Origin: Chloroflexota bacterium
Lineage (GTDB): Bacteria > Chloroflexota > Dehalococcoidia > JACQGW01
Length of the DNA: 18,189 nucleotides
Assembly (NCBI GenBank): GCA_016199325.1
Contig: JACQGW010000286.1
Location: 1 to 18,189, forward strand
Reading direction: 5' to 3'
The notes beneath the pieces were generated by a model. The model was not told where the DNA came from. It did not search any database and worked only from the letters and a program-made list of their open reading frames with translations. The position numbers and the translations under genes are program-made. Positions 15,931 through 18,189 of this stretch are shown one piece after another. Numbering within the stretch: position 1 is the stretch's first letter; each line of letters begins with the position of its first letter.

Positions 15931-17117
15931 ACGTGTCAGTCGTCTCACCGTTTCCGCCCGGCAAGCAGGGGGTTGGCGAGTACGGGTTCCACGTCGTGCG
16001 CCACCTCCTGGCGAGCGGCGCCGCGGGCCGGGTGGATGTGCTCGCCGATCGAGTCGGCGGTATCGCGGGCTTTGACGACGGCCGCCTGCGGATCGAGCGC
16101 GCCTGGACGCGCGGCGACCCGCGATCGATCCTCGCACTGCTGCCACGACTGGTGCGTGCGCGGCCGGATGCCGCCTGGTTCAACCTCGGGCTGACGATGT
16201 TCGGCACGAGCGGGCCCGCCGCCGCCACGGGCCTTTCGCTCCCGGGGCTGGCTGCGCTGGCCGGCCTTCACGTCGTCGTCACGCTCCACGAGCTGCCCGA
16301 TACCAGCGACCTGGACAGCCTCGGATTCCACGCCGGACCGGTCGCCGGGATCGCCGGCGGCTTTGCCATCCGCGCGCTCCTCGGGGCTGCCTGGGTCGCA
16401 GTCACGCTGCGCCGCTACCGGGACGCGCTCGTGCACCGGTATGGCGCCGCCAACGTCGTCCACGTGCCGCTTGGCGCCTACGCCGAGCCGGAGATGGCGC
16501 CGGAGCCGTCCGAGCCGCGGATTCTGATGTTCGCGAGCTACGCCCCGCACAAGAACCTTCCCGTGCTCCTGGACGCCTTCCGATGGCTGCGCCGGGAGCG
16601 GCCCGCGCTCCATCTCACCGTTGCCGGCGCCGACCATCCGCGGTTTCCGGGCTACGTCGCGGCCGTCCGCCGGTCCGCGGGACCGCTGTCCGGCGTCTCC
16701 TGGCTGGGCCCCGTCGAGCAGACCGGGATCGCGGATCTCTTCCGGTCTTGCACGGTCGTCGCCCTCCCCTACCGGGCGACGACCGGCTCGTCCAGCGTCC
16801 TGCACTACGCCGGCACCTACGGGCGAACCGCCGTCGTCAGTTGTCTGCCGGATTTCCGGGCGCTCGTCGAAGAGGAGCACCTGGCCGTCGAGTTCTGCCT
16901 GCCGAACTCGGCAGCCGATCTGGCGGCAGCCCTCGCCCGCCTGCTCAACGACACCGCGCGCCGCCGGGCCATGGCGGCGCAGAACCATGCGGCGATGCGA
17001 GCCCTGCCGCCGAGCGGTGTCGCCTGGACCTACGCTCGTCTCTTTCGTGGGCGCCCTGAATCGTCGGGTATCGGGCAGTCGGCGTCGAGCCGGAGCCGAG
17101 CTCGGCCGGGGCTGTAG
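15927..17117 (+). CDS. Glycosyltransferase, GT4-like (GT-B fold)
   Basis: This 396-residue protein begins MNVSVVSPFPPGKQGVGEYG, the N-terminal acceptor-side loop of GT-B enzymes, and has the C-domain entry RILMFASYAPHKNLPVLLDA (198-217), then VAGADHPRF (232-240) and LPYRATTGSSSVLHYAGTYG (280-299). It would move a sugar from a nucleotide donor to a lipid or glycan at the inner membrane face. The usual GT4 Glu (E-x7-E pattern) is replaced by TTGSSSV at the position of the first Glu, a variant that may mark a distinct donor or a subfamily. ATG at 15927 overlaps the small membrane gene by four bases. The Ser/Arg-rich last 20 residues look unstructured. Fold is firm; donor and acceptor are unknown. 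Confidence 0.85.
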   Translation: MNVSVVSPFPPGKQGVGEYGFHVVRHLLASGAAGRVDVLADRVGGIAGFDDGRLRIERAWTRGDPRSILALLPRLVRARPDAAWFNLGLTMFGTSGPAAATGLSLPGLAALAGLHVVVTLHELPDTSDLDSLGFHAGPVAGIAGGFAIRALLGAAWVAVTLRRYRDALVHRYGAANVVHVPLGAYAEPEMAPEPSEPRILMFASYAPHKNLPVLLDAFRWLRRERPALHLTVAGADHPRFPGYVAAVRRSAGPLSGVSWLGPVEQTGIADLFRSCTVVALPYRATTGSSSVLHYAGTYGRTAVVSCLPDFRALVEEEHLAVEFCLPNSAADLAAALARLLNDTARRRAMAAQNHAAMRALPPSGVAWTYARLFRGRPESSGIGQSASSRSRARPGL

Positions 17118-17140
17118 AGCCGCCCCAAGAGAGGGCGAGC

Positions 17141-17178
17141 CGCCAGGGCGCCAAGATCGCCAGGAAAGACGCCAAGAA
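17141..17178 (+). repeat. CGCCAAG-unit repeat before the last gene
   Basis: Diverged units CGCCAGGG, CGCCAAGAT, CGCCAGGAAAGA and CGCCAAGAA succeed one another between the glycosyltransferase and the membrane protein. They resemble 8811-8841 in reverse orientation. The last unit abuts the first possible ATG of the next gene. Confidence 0.55.
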
Positions 17179-18189
17179 TGCCGGTTGGTCGTTTGGTCAA
17201 TCCCTGTGCAGACCGCTCCAGACCTGTGGCTACGGAGCCTCTGCCGGCGCTGCCTACCCAATCGAGCCGGCGGTTCGGCGCCGGCATCATCAACCGCTGG
17301 GTTGCCGATCTCCGGGGGGCCGCGCCGTATCTGACGGCGGCCGTCTGGCTCACGCTCTGTCTCCACGGACCGCTCATCGTGACCGCCCAGTTCCGCTACA
17401 GCTTCGACGCCGGCGTCCACGAGTTCTTCGCCGATCACTATCGCCGTTCCTGGTTCGACCTCTGGGAGCCGCGCTGGTATGGCGGGTTCAGCGTGGCCTC
17501 GTATCCCCCGCTGACGCACCAACTGCTGGCGCTCCTGTCCTGGCCGCTGGGACACGAAGCGGCGTTCGGTGCCCTGCTCCTGGCCGTCTTGCTGGCCTAC
17601 CCCCCGGCCGTCTATCGCTTCAGCCGGCTGTTCGTCGGCGAGCGGGCCAGCCGCTACGCCGCCGTGGCGACGCCGCTGGTGCCCTCGCTGGGGCTGACGG
17701 CCCACAGCTTCGGCCAACTGCCGACGCTGGTGAGCTCCCTGGGCGTTCTGCTGCTCGTGCCGGCGCTGGCCGACTACCTCGAATCGGGCCGACGGCGATC
17801 GCTGGGCCTGGCCGTCGCGCTCGCCGGCGCAGCCACCGCGGCGCACCACGCAACCTTCCTGTTCTGGCTTCCCCTGATGTGCCTGGCGGTCACTGGCCGG
17901 GTACTCCTGCTTGCCGGGGGACCGCCGGTCTCGCCGATCCATGGCACGCTTTCGCTGAGACGACGGAGGGGGTTGGCCGCCATGCCGAGCCGCAGCGAGC
18001 CGCCTCCTGATTCTGGCGGCCCCCATTCCGTCATGCTGAGCCGCAGCGAAGCATCTCCCCGGCTCGCGCTCCCCGCGACAGGGAGATGCTTCGCTGCGGC
18101 ACAGCATGACGGTGGGTGGGCCCCACGTGGCCTCTGTCGGCTCGCGCTCGCTGCGGCTCAGCCTGACGGTGGGTGGGCCCCACGTGGCC
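17178..18189 (+). CDS. Polytopic membrane protein, GT-C/6-PTPS-related type, partial, with repeat-derived segment
   Basis: The frame stays open from 17178 to the right edge (337 codons). About six hydrophobic helices lie within residues 48-247. The first loop, FRYSFDAGVHEFFADHY (72-88) followed by WEPRWYGGFSVASYPPLTH (96-114), resembles GT-C lipid-linked sugar transferases and the 6-pyruvoyl-tetrahydropterin-synthase-related membrane family. From about residue 257 the sequence becomes repeat-derived (for example SVMLSRSEASPR and GRCFAAAQHDGGWAPRG) and no longer looks like membrane protein. The start is uncertain: the ATG at 17178 lies at the edge of a short repeat with only a distant AGGA, and GTG at 17226 is an alternative. 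It is 60 bp after the glycosyltransferase and probably serves the same glycan pathway. Whether the normal C-terminus resumes beyond the window is not visible. Confidence 0.6.
   Translation, partial: MPVGRLVNPCADRSRPVATEPLPALPTQSSRRFGAGIINRWVADLRGAAPYLTAAVWLTLCLHGPLIVTAQFRYSFDAGVHEFFADHYRRSWFDLWEPRWYGGFSVASYPPLTHQLLALLSWPLGHEAAFGALLLAVLLAYPPAVYRFSRLFVGERASRYAAVATPLVPSLGLTAHSFGQLPTLVSSLGVLLLVPALADYLESGRRRSLGLAVALAGAATAAHHATFLFWLPLMCLAVTGRVLLLAGGPPVSPIHGTLSLRRRRGLAAMPSRSEPPPDSGGPHSVMLSRSEASPRLALPATGRCFAAAQHDGGWAPRGLCRLALAAAQPDGGWAPRG
17980..18189. repeat. Palindromic GAGCCGCAGCGA repeat array with tandem direct repeat
   Basis: Four related arms carry the core GAGCCGCAGCGA in alternating orientation. 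The best pair, 18030-18059 and 18081-18110, forms a 30-bp inverted repeat with one mismatch and a 21-base loop. A weaker outer pair begins near 17980 and ends near 18167. In addition, 26 bases at 18107-18132 recur exactly at 18164-18189 (57-bp period). This is a REP-like dispersed element lying inside an open frame. Confidence 0.85.

Noticed and set aside
15945..18107. A 720-codon open frame on the minus strand
   Set aside because: It is antisense to the glycosyltransferase and membrane protein, is Arg/Gln/Gly-rich with no domain, and arises from high-GC codon bias; the sense frames have clear motifs.
17980..18189. CRISPR array
   Set aside because: The repeats are palindromic, alternate in orientation and lack regular unique spacers or cas genes.

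Overview
This is a high-GC bacterial window that reads as a chromosomal segment of a Chloroflexota member, possibly Thermomicrobia-like. The reasons are the high GC, the short (archaeal-length) adenosylhomocysteinase, a PASTA kinase with a very long Pro/Thr/Ser/Ala tail, and several families of short dispersed repeats. The phylum assignment is an inference, not a search result.

Layout. (1) 1-2803, minus strand: a PfkB-family kinase, ahcY and metK (partial, running off the left edge) form a compact S-adenosylmethionine (SAM) cycle operon with its own sigma70-type promoter. (2) 2809-7742, minus strand: a promoter with a roughly 240-nt structured leader drives a MoxR AAA+ ATPase, a metallopeptidase-like/VWA protein and two pentapeptide-repeat proteins. 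A small DUF433 gene with its own possible -10 element follows. A 56-bp direct repeat of the moxR start region bounds this block at both ends. (3) 7888-10550, minus strand: apt, mtnA and mtnP form a methylthioadenosine and adenine salvage operon. (4) 10557-12574, plus strand: an EcoRV-like restriction endonuclease overlaps an adenine-specific DNA methyltransferase. Its promoter lies back to back with the apt promoter, and the DNA is visibly more A/T-rich, which suggests acquisition. (5) 12649-14577, plus strand: a PknB-type Ser/Thr kinase with two PASTA domains. (6) 14747-18189, plus strand: a nucleotidyltransferase-like protein, a small two-helix membrane protein, a GT4-like glycosyltransferase and a polytopic GT-C-like membrane protein. 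The last runs off the right edge and carries an in-frame palindromic repeat array.

How the genes work together. MetK makes SAM. AhcY cleaves S-adenosylhomocysteine, and the adjacent PfkB kinase is a good candidate to remove the adenosine by-product. MtnP and MtnA begin methylthioadenosine recycling, and Apt recaptures the adenine. The DNA methyltransferase is a SAM consumer inserted next to this salvage operon. The MoxR-VWA-pentapeptide operon is the least explained part and the best candidate for an undescribed system: an ATPase-driven, MIDAS-containing chaperone-like pair co-translated with two pentapeptide-repeat proteins, one of which ends in a Trp-rich region I cannot assign. The right-hand cluster looks like envelope glycan assembly.
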